DNA from: Erwinia typographi
GTDB taxonomy: Bacteria > Pseudomonadota > Gammaproteobacteria > Enterobacterales > Enterobacteriaceae
DNA: 64,000 bases
Assembly: GCF_000773975.1 (NCBI RefSeq)
Contig: NZ_JRUQ01000055.1
Location: forward strand, 62,001 to 126,000
Reading direction: 5' to 3'
A program made the position numbers and the translations under genes. The notes beneath the pieces were generated by a model. It was not told the DNA's origin and did not search any database. It saw only the letters and a list, made by a program, of their open reading frames with translations. Below, piece by piece: positions 35,637-42,629 of the stretch; position 1 is the stretch's first letter, and each line of letters begins with the position of its first letter.

Positions 35637-36510
35637 ACAAACCCACTGGCCCGCTGGTCAGCAGTCCGCCGTGGTGCTGACGCTGGATTTTAACGATATT
35701 CACGGCATTCTTACCCACACACCCGCCGTGGCCGGACGCGATAAAACGCTGTCCGTCTGGCGCTACGGCACGCTGCGCGGAGTCGATCGCCTGCTGGCTC
35801 TGCTGGCGGAGAAAAACGTGCGTGCAAGCTGGTGCCTGCCCGCCATTGTCGCGGAGGAAAATCCACAGGTGTTTGCGCGGATTGTCGCGGCGGGGCATGA
35901 GATTGCCTGTAGCGGCGATAGCCATCAGAATTTCGATACCCTGACGCTGGCTGAGCAAATTGCCAGCGTTAAAAAGGGCTGCGATCGGCTCGAAGCCGCC
36001 TGCGGTAAGCGTCCGGTGGGTTTTCGCACCCCCGCCGGACAGTGGAAACCGGGACTGGCCGAAGCGCTGAGTGAACAGGGGATTCGCTGGTCCTCCGGCT
36101 GGCGCGGTGACGATCTGCCTTATTTCCACCCGGGCACGCGGCTGGTTGAGCTGCCACTGCACTACGAGCTGGAAGATGAACCCTATTTTGCCTTCAACCT
36201 CAGCCCGGCGGTTCCTCCGGGACAGTCCCGCATCGCTTCTTATCAGCAGACGCTGGAGAATATGAAGCTCGATTTTCAGGGTTTTCACCGTTTTGGCCTG
36301 TGCTATGTGCTGCGCCTGCATCCTGAAATTATTGGCACGGCGGGGAGGATTGGTCTGCTGGCCGGGCTGCTGGACTTTATCGCCAGCCACGAGAAAGTGT
36401 GGCTGGCCACTGCGGGGGACGTCGCCGGATGGTGGCTGACGCAGCCCGAAAATGTGGCTGAACATCCGGCTGAGATATTTCAGCGCCAGCTTCGGGAGCA
36501 GAACGCATGA
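35629..36510 (+). CDS. Polysaccharide-deacetylase-fold protein with degenerate metal site
   Basis: A 293-residue paralogue of the preceding protein (same fold, GHEIACSGDSH at the motif II position and GFRTPAGQW). The first metal His of the HxxxH motif is Ser95 here; His99 and the aspartates in LTLDFND remain. It may be a non-catalytic partner of its neighbour or have a changed mechanism. Start 35629 overlaps the previous stop (ATGACTGA), and its own stop overlaps the MmgE/PrpD gene by ATGA, so the pair is translationally coupled. Confidence 0.82.
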   Translation: MTEQTHWPAGQQSAVVLTLDFNDIHGILTHTPAVAGRDKTLSVWRYGTLRGVDRLLALLAEKNVRASWCLPAIVAEENPQVFARIVAAGHEIACSGDSHQNFDTLTLAEQIASVKKGCDRLEAACGKRPVGFRTPAGQWKPGLAEALSEQGIRWSSGWRGDDLPYFHPGTRLVELPLHYELEDEPYFAFNLSPAVPPGQSRIASYQQTLENMKLDFQGFHRFGLCYVLRLHPEIIGTAGRIGLLAGLLDFIASHEKVWLATAGDVAGWWLTQPENVAEHPAEIFQRQLREQNA

Positions 36511-37868
36511 GTCAGGCGATGAACGAGCTTGCCCGGTTTGTGGCGGAAACCCGCTTCAGCGATCTTCCCGATGCGCTGGTTTCCCGCGCTAAGCGGCATA
36601 TCCTTGATACCTTCGGCGCTACGCTGGCGGGTAGCAACAGCCCGATAGCGCGGTCGGTACAGCAAACCGTTATCGCCGAGGGTTGTGCGCCCGTGGCCAG
36701 CATTTGGGGAAGTGACCGGCAAACTTCGCCTCGCAATGCAGCCTGGCTTAACGGCGTTGCGGCGCATATGTATGAACTGGATGATACTGGCGGTTGCGAT
36801 CACTCAGGGGCCGTGGTGCTGCCAGCGGTGATCGCCGCTTTACCGCTTTGCCAGGAGAGAGTATCCGGGGAAGCGCTGATTACTGCCGTGGTGCTGGGCT
36901 ACGATATTGGCCGTCGGGTGCTTGAAGCCTGCGGTGGCTATGCCCCGCACAATGAAGCTGGCTGGCACTCCACCTCAACCTGCGGCGTGTTTGGTGCGGC
37001 GGCGGCGGTCTGCTCGTTACTTAAGCTTAATCAGAACCAAACGGCGCAGGCGCTGGGCATCGCCGCCAGCTTTAGCGGCGGCCTGTGGGGATTTATCCAC
37101 GACGGCTCACAAAGCAAAAAGCTTCATGCTGGCCGGGCTGCGGAAGGTGGGGTGCTGGCCGCGATGCTGGCGCAGAAAGGTCTGAGCGGGCCGTCACAAA
37201 CCTTTGAAGATGTCTGGGGGGGCTTTCTGAAAACCCTCGCGCCGCACAGTCGTCAGCCGGAAGCATTGATCGCAGGGCTGGGACAGGTATGGAAACTCAA
37301 CCGCTGTTCGATTAAGCCCTATGCCTCCTGCCGTGGAACGCATTCGGCTATTGATGCGATAGGCCTGCTGATGGCTGAACATGACTGTTGTGCTGCCGAT
37401 ATTGCCCAAATTCGTGTATACCTGAATCCGTTCCTGCTGGATATGTGCGGCAATACCAATCTGGAAAGTCTGGCGGCGGCGCAGATGAGCCTGCCTTATG
37501 CCCTTGCCGCACGAGCCCTGTTTGGCCATGCGGGGCTGGAGGCTTACGACGGCGATAAACGCACCAGCGCTGACCTTGCCGTTATGCTGGATCGTATTGA
37601 ACTGCATGTGGACAGCCAGCAGGCCAGCAGCGACGAGCCGGTGGTGGAACTGGAAACTTTGAGCGGCGAGCGCTGGCGCAGGCAGGTGACTGTGCCACTG
37701 GGATCGCCGCAAAATCCGCTGAGTGATGAGGATTTGCTGCTTAAGTTCCGGCAGCTGGCGCACCGGGTGTTGTCAGCAGAGCAGGTGTCGAAGCTCCAGG
37801 ACTATTGCCTGACGCTGGAGGGGCAGACAGACGCGACAGATCTGGTCAACTTGTTGATTAACAGATAA
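36507..37868 (+). CDS. MmgE/PrpD-family protein (iminodisuccinate epimerase / dehydratase-like)
   Basis: A 453-residue MmgE/PrpD protein: all-helical N-terminal domain with ILDTFGATLAGSNSP, the C-D-H-S-G catalytic-region motif (DDTGGCDHSGAVVLP, about residues 90-105), KKLHAGRAAEGG, and YASCRGTHSAIDA. The family includes 2-methylcitrate dehydratase, cis-aconitate decarboxylase and iminodisuccinate epimerase from Agrobacterium. Being the last gene of the lyase/importer operon (ATGA overlap), an epimerase or dehydratase step on the imported compound is inferred. The exact reaction is not readable. Confidence 0.85.
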   Translation: MSQAMNELARFVAETRFSDLPDALVSRAKRHILDTFGATLAGSNSPIARSVQQTVIAEGCAPVASIWGSDRQTSPRNAAWLNGVAAHMYELDDTGGCDHSGAVVLPAVIAALPLCQERVSGEALITAVVLGYDIGRRVLEACGGYAPHNEAGWHSTSTCGVFGAAAAVCSLLKLNQNQTAQALGIAASFSGGLWGFIHDGSQSKKLHAGRAAEGGVLAAMLAQKGLSGPSQTFEDVWGGFLKTLAPHSRQPEALIAGLGQVWKLNRCSIKPYASCRGTHSAIDAIGLLMAEHDCCAADIAQIRVYLNPFLLDMCGNTNLESLAAAQMSLPYALAARALFGHAGLEAYDGDKRTSADLAVMLDRIELHVDSQQASSDEPVVELETLSGERWRRQVTVPLGSPQNPLSDEDLLLKFRQLAHRVLSAEQVSKLQDYCLTLEGQTDATDLVNLLINR

Positions 37869-37884
37869 TGACCCTTTCGGGTGG

Positions 37885-38676
37885 ATGGACGACGGAACTA
37901 TGGTCTGGTTAAAAGTGATAACGGTGGGTTTTCTCTGCGTGATGCTGCTCTCCTTCGGCCAGAGCTACCTGAGAGCCGCTCACAGCGGGGTGGCGCTCAC
38001 CGGGCAGAGCTGGTCTGACGCCAGGCGTGATTCTGCGCAGCTGGCGCCAGATCCCGTGGCGTTGAGCCAGACGGCTATCGTACAGGTCTACGTTGCCCCC
38101 ACCTTCGGCTGGCGCGGGTTGTTTGCCGTTCATCCGTGGATCATTTTTAAGAAGGCGGGAGAAACACGCTTCAGCCGCTATGAAGTCGTCAGTTGGGGAA
38201 GTGACAACGTGATCCGCGAGGATTACACGCTGCCGGACGGCTACTGGTTTGGCGCAAAGCCACAGCTGATTGTCGACCATCGTGGCTCGGCGGCGGCGGC
38301 AATGATTCCGGCGATTGAGGCGGCGATAAAAAGCTACCCCTGGCCGCACACATACCGCGTCTGGCCGGGTCCAAACAGCAATACTTTCCTGGCCCATATT
38401 GGCAGGGAAGTCCCGGCCCTCAGGCTGGATCTGCCTGCTAACGCCATCGGCAAAGATTTTCGTCCGTTGAGCAACCCGCTTGGATTGCCACCTTCAGGGC
38501 GGGGTGTCCAGCTGTCGATTTTAGGCGTGCTGGGGCTAACGCTGGGTGCAGAAGAGGGGATAGAAGTGAATATTCTGGGCCTGAACATGGGAATCGATGT
38601 GAAATCCCCCGCCCTGAGGCTGCCGTTTATCGGACGGCTGGGACCTGGCAAGGTAGAGACCGATCTGGCTGGTTAA
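37885..38676 (+). CDS. DUF3750 family protein
   Basis: A 263-residue protein with an N-terminal signal anchor (VITVGFLCVMLLSFGQSYL) and a soluble domain of the DUF3750 type (HPWIIFKKAGETRFSRYEVVSWG, WPGPNSNTFLAHIGREVPALRLDLPANAIGKDF). Likely periplasmic or membrane-anchored. Function unknown; the HP...NSNTF pattern is reminiscent of NlpC-like cysteine-less relatives, but this is weak. It lies 16 nt after the MmgE/PrpD gene, so it may be read from the same transcript without a functional link. Start could be ATG 37885 or 37900. Confidence 0.65.
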   Translation: MDDGTMVWLKVITVGFLCVMLLSFGQSYLRAAHSGVALTGQSWSDARRDSAQLAPDPVALSQTAIVQVYVAPTFGWRGLFAVHPWIIFKKAGETRFSRYEVVSWGSDNVIREDYTLPDGYWFGAKPQLIVDHRGSAAAAMIPAIEAAIKSYPWPHTYRVWPGPNSNTFLAHIGREVPALRLDLPANAIGKDFRPLSNPLGLPPSGRGVQLSILGVLGLTLGAEEGIEVNILGLNMGIDVKSPALRLPFIGRLGPGKVETDLAG

Positions 38677-38844
38677 GGTGTGCGGATAAAATTTTCGAGG
38701 CGCTGCGCAATCCTGTCCTGAAAGGGGTGACAAGGTGGCTTTACCCGGGCAGTCTCTTACATCAGGTTAGCTTGATGAAGCGTGACAGGAGGGTGAAGAG
38801 TGAGCATAATGACAACACGTTTGACACCATTGGAAGGGTTCATT

Positions 38845-39129
38845 ATGAGCACAATTCACTTCAGGATTGATGAAGAGATTAAGCGTCTGGCTATGCAGGC
38901 GGCCGAGCGCAAAAGGATGACGTTAACGGAGTTAATGCGTCAAAGGGCAGAGGAACTGGCAGCAGAGGAGCTGAAAATGCAGGGTAGCGCACAGGATGAA
39001 TGGCTTGAGCAGGAAATTCAGCAGGCGTTTACGCGTTATGACGCCGGGAAAACGGTGTTCATCAGCGATGACGAAATGACGGATTCTATGGATGAGCTAA
39101 AGGCGAAGGCGGCTCGGGGGGAACTGTGA
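38845..39129 (+). CDS. RelB/DinJ-type ribbon-helix-helix antitoxin
   Basis: A 94-residue antitoxin. The N-terminal TIHFRIDEEIKRLAMQAAERKRMTLTELMRQRAEELA is a ribbon-helix-helix DNA-binding and dimerisation domain; the acidic C-terminus would bind the toxin. Start 38845 follows GGAAGGG; the frame extends 45 nt further up without a ribosome-binding site. It overlaps the toxin gene by 4 nt (GTGA). Confidence 0.83.
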   Translation: MSTIHFRIDEEIKRLAMQAAERKRMTLTELMRQRAEELAAEELKMQGSAQDEWLEQEIQQAFTRYDAGKTVFISDDEMTDSMDELKAKAARGEL

Positions 39130-39428
39130 CAAGGAAAGTACGCTGGGCAAGGCAGGCACGGGCCGACAGGGAAGCCGTTTTTCGTTATCTGTTAAAGGAA
39201 GCTGGGCTGACGGTAGCCAGCGCGGCGGATGATAAGTTTGCGACGCTGATTTCCCTGCTGGAGGCGCATCCTGAAACCGGAAGGGCTGCGGGGCGCAAGC
39301 CGAATCAGCGTAAGATGACCCTGGCGCGTTTTCCCTTTATTTTGATCTACGTTATCGAGCCTGACTGGATCAGCATTCTGCGGATCCTGCACACTTCGCG
39401 CAGGATCGCAGGTCAGTATAGCGACTGA
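39126..39428 (+). CDS. ParE/RelE-superfamily toxin
   Basis: A 100-residue toxin of the ParE/RelE fold (WARQARADREAVFRYL N-terminal helix; C-terminal strand pair ILIYVIEPDWISILRILHTSRR). ParE types poison gyrase and RelE types cut mRNA; the HTSR ending is common to ParE members. The start is GTG within the antitoxin stop (GTGA), consistent with coupled translation. Together with the previous gene it forms a complete type II module. Confidence 0.83.
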   Translation: MTRKVRWARQARADREAVFRYLLKEAGLTVASAADDKFATLISLLEAHPETGRAAGRKPNQRKMTLARFPFILIYVIEPDWISILRILHTSRRIAGQYSD

Positions 39429-39445
39429 TATTTAGCCGATCGCTA

Positions 39446-40531
39446 TTACAGGGTGGTAGCCAGCGTTTCCACGCGGGCTATCGCCTGATACAGCTCTGCC
39501 TCCGTCACCGGTTCGGCCATGTTCTCCATATCCGGCGCATGTACCGATTCACGCACAATGACCCCAAGCTCTTCCTCCGTCAGCTGTGCAATGGCCGTCA
39601 GACTGAGCGGCACGCCGCACTGGTGGGCCAGCGCCATTTCACGCCGTAGCTCTTCATCGCTGCGATTTTCCAGCGCCAGCAGGCAGAGATTGCCGTAGCC
39701 GACCAGCAGGCCGTGGCCGTATTCGCGGGTTTTATCACAGAAGGTAAAGCCTTCATAAATTGCGTGCGCCGCCGCCGCGTGGGCGCCGTTACTCATCAGC
39801 GACGTCAGTCCGGCAAAGGTAAAGATCGCATCCAGCGCCTGGTCGAGATGATAGTCAGGCAGATTTTTACGCACGGCCTCACAGGCTTTTGGTCCGTGCG
39901 TGGCAATCACTTCATAGCAGATCAGACTGTGGGCCAGCGAGGAGCGGGCGCTGGCGTCCAGCGCCGGATGACGCTGGCTGACCGCGCGAAACTCATACCA
40001 CTTGGCCAGCGTATCGCCCAGTCCGGCAGCCAGCCAGCGCAACGGAGCCTGCGCCAGCAGCTGACTGTCGATAATGACCGCAGCCGGTGCCTGAGGCAGC
40101 GGAAAGATATCGTGGAAATTGCCGCTGTCATCGTAGCGAATGCTCAGTGGCGTAACGGCGGAACAGGTGGCTGCAATTGTCGGGATGGTGATCACCGGAA
40201 TGTTGTGTTCCGCGCCAACGGCTTTACAGGTATCCAGCGATTTCCCACCGCCAGCCGCAATAATCACCTCGGCTTGCAGCGAAGTGGCTAGCTCGCCCAG
40301 ACGGGCAATGTGCTTTAACGAAGTTTCCCCGCCAAACCATTCGCTCCCGAGCAGCTCAACGTCGGCATCTGCCAGCTGGTTACGAACCTGTGGCTCAACG
40401 GCTTTCAGCGCCTGATGGCCGCCGATCAGTAGGGCGCGCCGTCCCAGGTTGCGACAGACTTCACCCAATTGATTAATAACGCCTGCGCCACGCAGTATGC
40501 GGGCAGGAAAAACCAAGTTTTGTTCAGACAT
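39446..40531 (-). CDS. Iron-containing alcohol dehydrogenase family oxidoreductase, HcxA/glycerol dehydrogenase-like
   Basis: A 361-residue Fe-ADH-fold enzyme of the glycerol dehydrogenase/HcxA branch. NAD-binding GGGKSLDTCKAVG and PTIAATCSAVTPLSI are visible; metal ligands are expected at AAGLGDTLAKWYE (Asp), the downstream AHAAAAHAIYEG (His) and EYGHGLLVGYG (His). Start 40531 is set by AAAAGG 8 nt upstream. In E. coli HcxA reduces 2-oxo-carboxylates such as 2-oxobutyrate/oxaloacetate to hydroxyacids. It lies 27 nt downstream of the guanidinobutyrase-like gene on the same strand, so probably one operon. Confidence 0.83.
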   Translation of the reverse strand: MSEQNLVFPARILRGAGVINQLGEVCRNLGRRALLIGGHQALKAVEPQVRNQLADADVELLGSEWFGGETSLKHIARLGELATSLQAEVIIAAGGGKSLDTCKAVGAEHNIPVITIPTIAATCSAVTPLSIRYDDSGNFHDIFPLPQAPAAVIIDSQLLAQAPLRWLAAGLGDTLAKWYEFRAVSQRHPALDASARSSLAHSLICYEVIATHGPKACEAVRKNLPDYHLDQALDAIFTFAGLTSLMSNGAHAAAAHAIYEGFTFCDKTREYGHGLLVGYGNLCLLALENRSDEELRREMALAHQCGVPLSLTAIAQLTEEELGVIVRESVHAPDMENMAEPVTEAELYQAIARVETLATTL

Positions 40532-40557
40532 ACCAGACCTTTTCACTGTCCCGACGC

Positions 40558-41529
40558 TCAGCGCCTTTCGTTGTATTTCACTCCGGGTAATACACAGAGC
40601 ATTTCATAAAGAATATTGGCCGCCAGCTGCGAAGTGGTGCCGCTGATATCGTAAGGCGGCGAAACCTCCACCAGATCGGCGCCAATCAGGTTCAGCCCCC
40701 GGCAGCCGCGCACAATTTCCAGCCCCTGGATGGAGGTCAGCCCCCCCACTTCCGGCGTCCCTGTTCCTGGCGCCCAGGCCGGATCGAAACTGTCAATATC
40801 GTAAGAAAGGTATACCGGGCCGCTGCCCATCTGGGTGCGAACGTCTTCCATCAGAGGAACCATTGACCGGTACCAGCATTGCTCTGCGGGGACCAGCCGG
40901 AAACCCCGATCCACTCCCCACTGGAAGTCGCCGGAATCGTAGCCCTGTGCTCGTTGGCCTATCTGGATGACGCGCTTCAGGTCCAGCAATCCTTCTTCCA
41001 GCGCCCGGCGGAAGGTGGTGCCATGGGCAATCTTTTCGCCAAACATTTCGTCATTGGTGTCGGTATGAGCATCGACGTGGATCAGGCCAACCGGGCCATG
41101 TTTTTTCACCAGCGCGCGCAGCACGGGCAGCGTCAGCGTATGGTCGCCGCCCAGCGTCAGGGGAACCAGTGGATAGGCGTTCAGGTCAGTATAATAGTCT
41201 TCGATAATCTGCACCGACTTATGCAGATTATAGGTGTTGATTGGCACATCACCCAGATCGGCTACCCGCAAAGAATCAAACGGTGCCGCGCCCGTAGCCA
41301 TGTTGTAGGGTCTGATCATTACCGAGTCCGCCCGAATAGCGCGCGGGCCATAGCGGGTGCCGGAGCGCTGAGAGGTGCCAATATCCATTGGGATGCCGAC
41401 AAACGCCGCATCCAGCCCGGCCGGGCTGTCGGCAGCAGGCAGGCGCATCATTGTACCTCGCCCGGCAAAGCGGGGCATTTCGTTGCCGCTCTGCGGCTGC
41501 GGGAAGTTCTGGTCGTCAGCGTGCTGCAT
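40558..41529 (-). CDS. gbuA: Ureohydrolase, guanidinobutyrase-like (agmatinase family)
   Basis: A 323-residue Mn-dependent ureohydrolase. Metal-ligand motifs are intact: LGGDHT, VDAHTDTND and SYDIDSFDPA. Over most of its length it resembles Pseudomonas GbuA (4-guanidinobutyrate to GABA plus urea), with NEMPRFAG..TMMRLP, SVMIRPYNMATGAAPFDSL and LIGADLVEVSPPYD. Agmatinase SpeB is less similar and lacks the N-terminal NEMPRF segment. Guanidinopropionase is a possible alternative. It is divergent from a LysR gene which probably regulates it, and is followed by the HcxA-like dehydrogenase. Symbol is by similarity. Confidence 0.83.
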   Translation of the reverse strand: MQHADDQNFPQPQSGNEMPRFAGRGTMMRLPAADSPAGLDAAFVGIPMDIGTSQRSGTRYGPRAIRADSVMIRPYNMATGAAPFDSLRVADLGDVPINTYNLHKSVQIIEDYYTDLNAYPLVPLTLGGDHTLTLPVLRALVKKHGPVGLIHVDAHTDTNDEMFGEKIAHGTTFRRALEEGLLDLKRVIQIGQRAQGYDSGDFQWGVDRGFRLVPAEQCWYRSMVPLMEDVRTQMGSGPVYLSYDIDSFDPAWAPGTGTPEVGGLTSIQGLEIVRGCRGLNLIGADLVEVSPPYDISGTTSQLAANILYEMLCVLPGVKYNERR

Positions 41530-41613
41530 TGAATTATCCCTGGTCTGTAAACAATCAAGAGAGCCATCATCCGTCGGACGGGCTTGTGAAAAAATCCCTC
41601 AGAGCAAATAATC

Positions 41614-41633
41614 AGTTCACTGATTCCTGAACT
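41614..41633. promoter_or_regulatory. AGTTCA-N8-TGAACT dyad between gbuA-like and LysR genes
   Basis: A perfect 6-bp inverted repeat with an 8-nt spacer in the 132-bp divergent intergenic region, 29 nt upstream of the LysR start. Candidate LysR binding site for both promoters. Confidence 0.45.
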
Positions 41634-41661
41634 AACTTCCTGTCGATCGAAAGGACCTGCC

Positions 41662-42561
41662 GTGAGCACTCACCGCCTGCCAAACCTTAAATTGCTGACT
41701 ATTTTTGCCACGGTAGCTCGCTGCCAGGGCTACGCCCGCGCTCAGCAGGAGCTGAATATGACCATGCCGGCGATCAGCGGCTATATGAGCGAGCTGGAGC
41801 AGCGGCTGGGCTTTGTCCTCTGCCAGCGCGGCCGGGGGGGATTTTCGCTTACGCCTCGCGGTGAGCAGTTTCTACAGTACAGCCTGCAACTGCTGGGCAC
41901 GCTGTCTGATTTCAATCGTCAGGTCGAAGGCCTGAAAACCGAGCAGGGCGGCGTCTTTTCGCTGGGGGTGGTTGACTCGGTGTCAACCGACGGTCGCCTT
42001 GGCCTGGCGGAGAGCATCCATCAGTTCAGCGAGCGCTACCCGGCAGTCTATCTCAACCTCTCGGTACGCGATCCGAATGAGCTCCAGCAGAAAGTGCTGG
42101 ATAACCGTCTCGATCTGGCAATCGGCCACTTCCCGGTCAACGTTAATAATCTGGTGACGGTGCCGTTGCATCATGAGCAGCACTGGCTTTATTGCAGCGA
42201 CAGTCACCAGCTATTCGACCTGCCGGAGCACGAGGCGGGCGATCTGCATCACTACGGTTTTGTCACCCGCAGCTACTGGAATCAGGCGGAGCTGGCGCGC
42301 CGCGGGTTTAAGGCCAGCGCGGCCTCGGTGGAGAGCATCGAGGCGCAGCTCATCCTGATCCTTTCCGGGCGATATATTGGCTACCTGCCCGAACACTGCG
42401 CTCTGCCCTGGGTAGTACAGGGGCGGCTGAAAAAATTATCGCCACAGCAGTTCAGCTATCAGGCGCCTTTCTCACTGATTTTTCGCCGTGGACGCAGCCG
42501 GGAGACATTGATCAGAGCGTTTCGCGACCTGGTCAAAATGCGGGCCGCCACGACACAATAA
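41662..42561 (+). CDS. LysR-family regulator, probable regulator of gbuA-like operon
   Basis: A 299-residue LysR protein with HTH at residues 8-60 (LPNLKLLTIFATVARCQGYARAQQELNMTMPAISGYMSELEQ) and an effector domain. The start is GTG at 41662 behind GAAAGGA. It is divergent from the guanidinobutyrase-like gene and should respond to a guanidino compound if it controls it. The GRYIGYLPEHCALPWV segment puts it in the same subfamily as the LysR at 29709. Confidence 0.88.
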   Translation: MSTHRLPNLKLLTIFATVARCQGYARAQQELNMTMPAISGYMSELEQRLGFVLCQRGRGGFSLTPRGEQFLQYSLQLLGTLSDFNRQVEGLKTEQGGVFSLGVVDSVSTDGRLGLAESIHQFSERYPAVYLNLSVRDPNELQQKVLDNRLDLAIGHFPVNVNNLVTVPLHHEQHWLYCSDSHQLFDLPEHEAGDLHHYGFVTRSYWNQAELARRGFKASAASVESIEAQLILILSGRYIGYLPEHCALPWVVQGRLKKLSPQQFSYQAPFSLIFRRGRSRETLIRAFRDLVKMRAATTQ

Positions 42562-42586
42562 TGTAAGAAGGCTGACGCCAGCCGGA

Positions 42587-42606
42587 TACTGTGTAAAAAT
42601 ACAGGC
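42587..42606 (+). promoter_or_regulatory. LexA (SOS) box upstream of dinG
   Basis: TACTGTGTAAAAATACAGGC contains the invariant CTGT-N8-ACAG core and differs little from the consensus TACTGTATATATATACAGTA. It lies 24 nt before the dinG ATG, as in E. coli where dinG is a LexA-regulated gene. Confidence 0.9.
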
Positions 42607-42629
42607 TGTTTCAGTAAAAAGTGGTTGTC

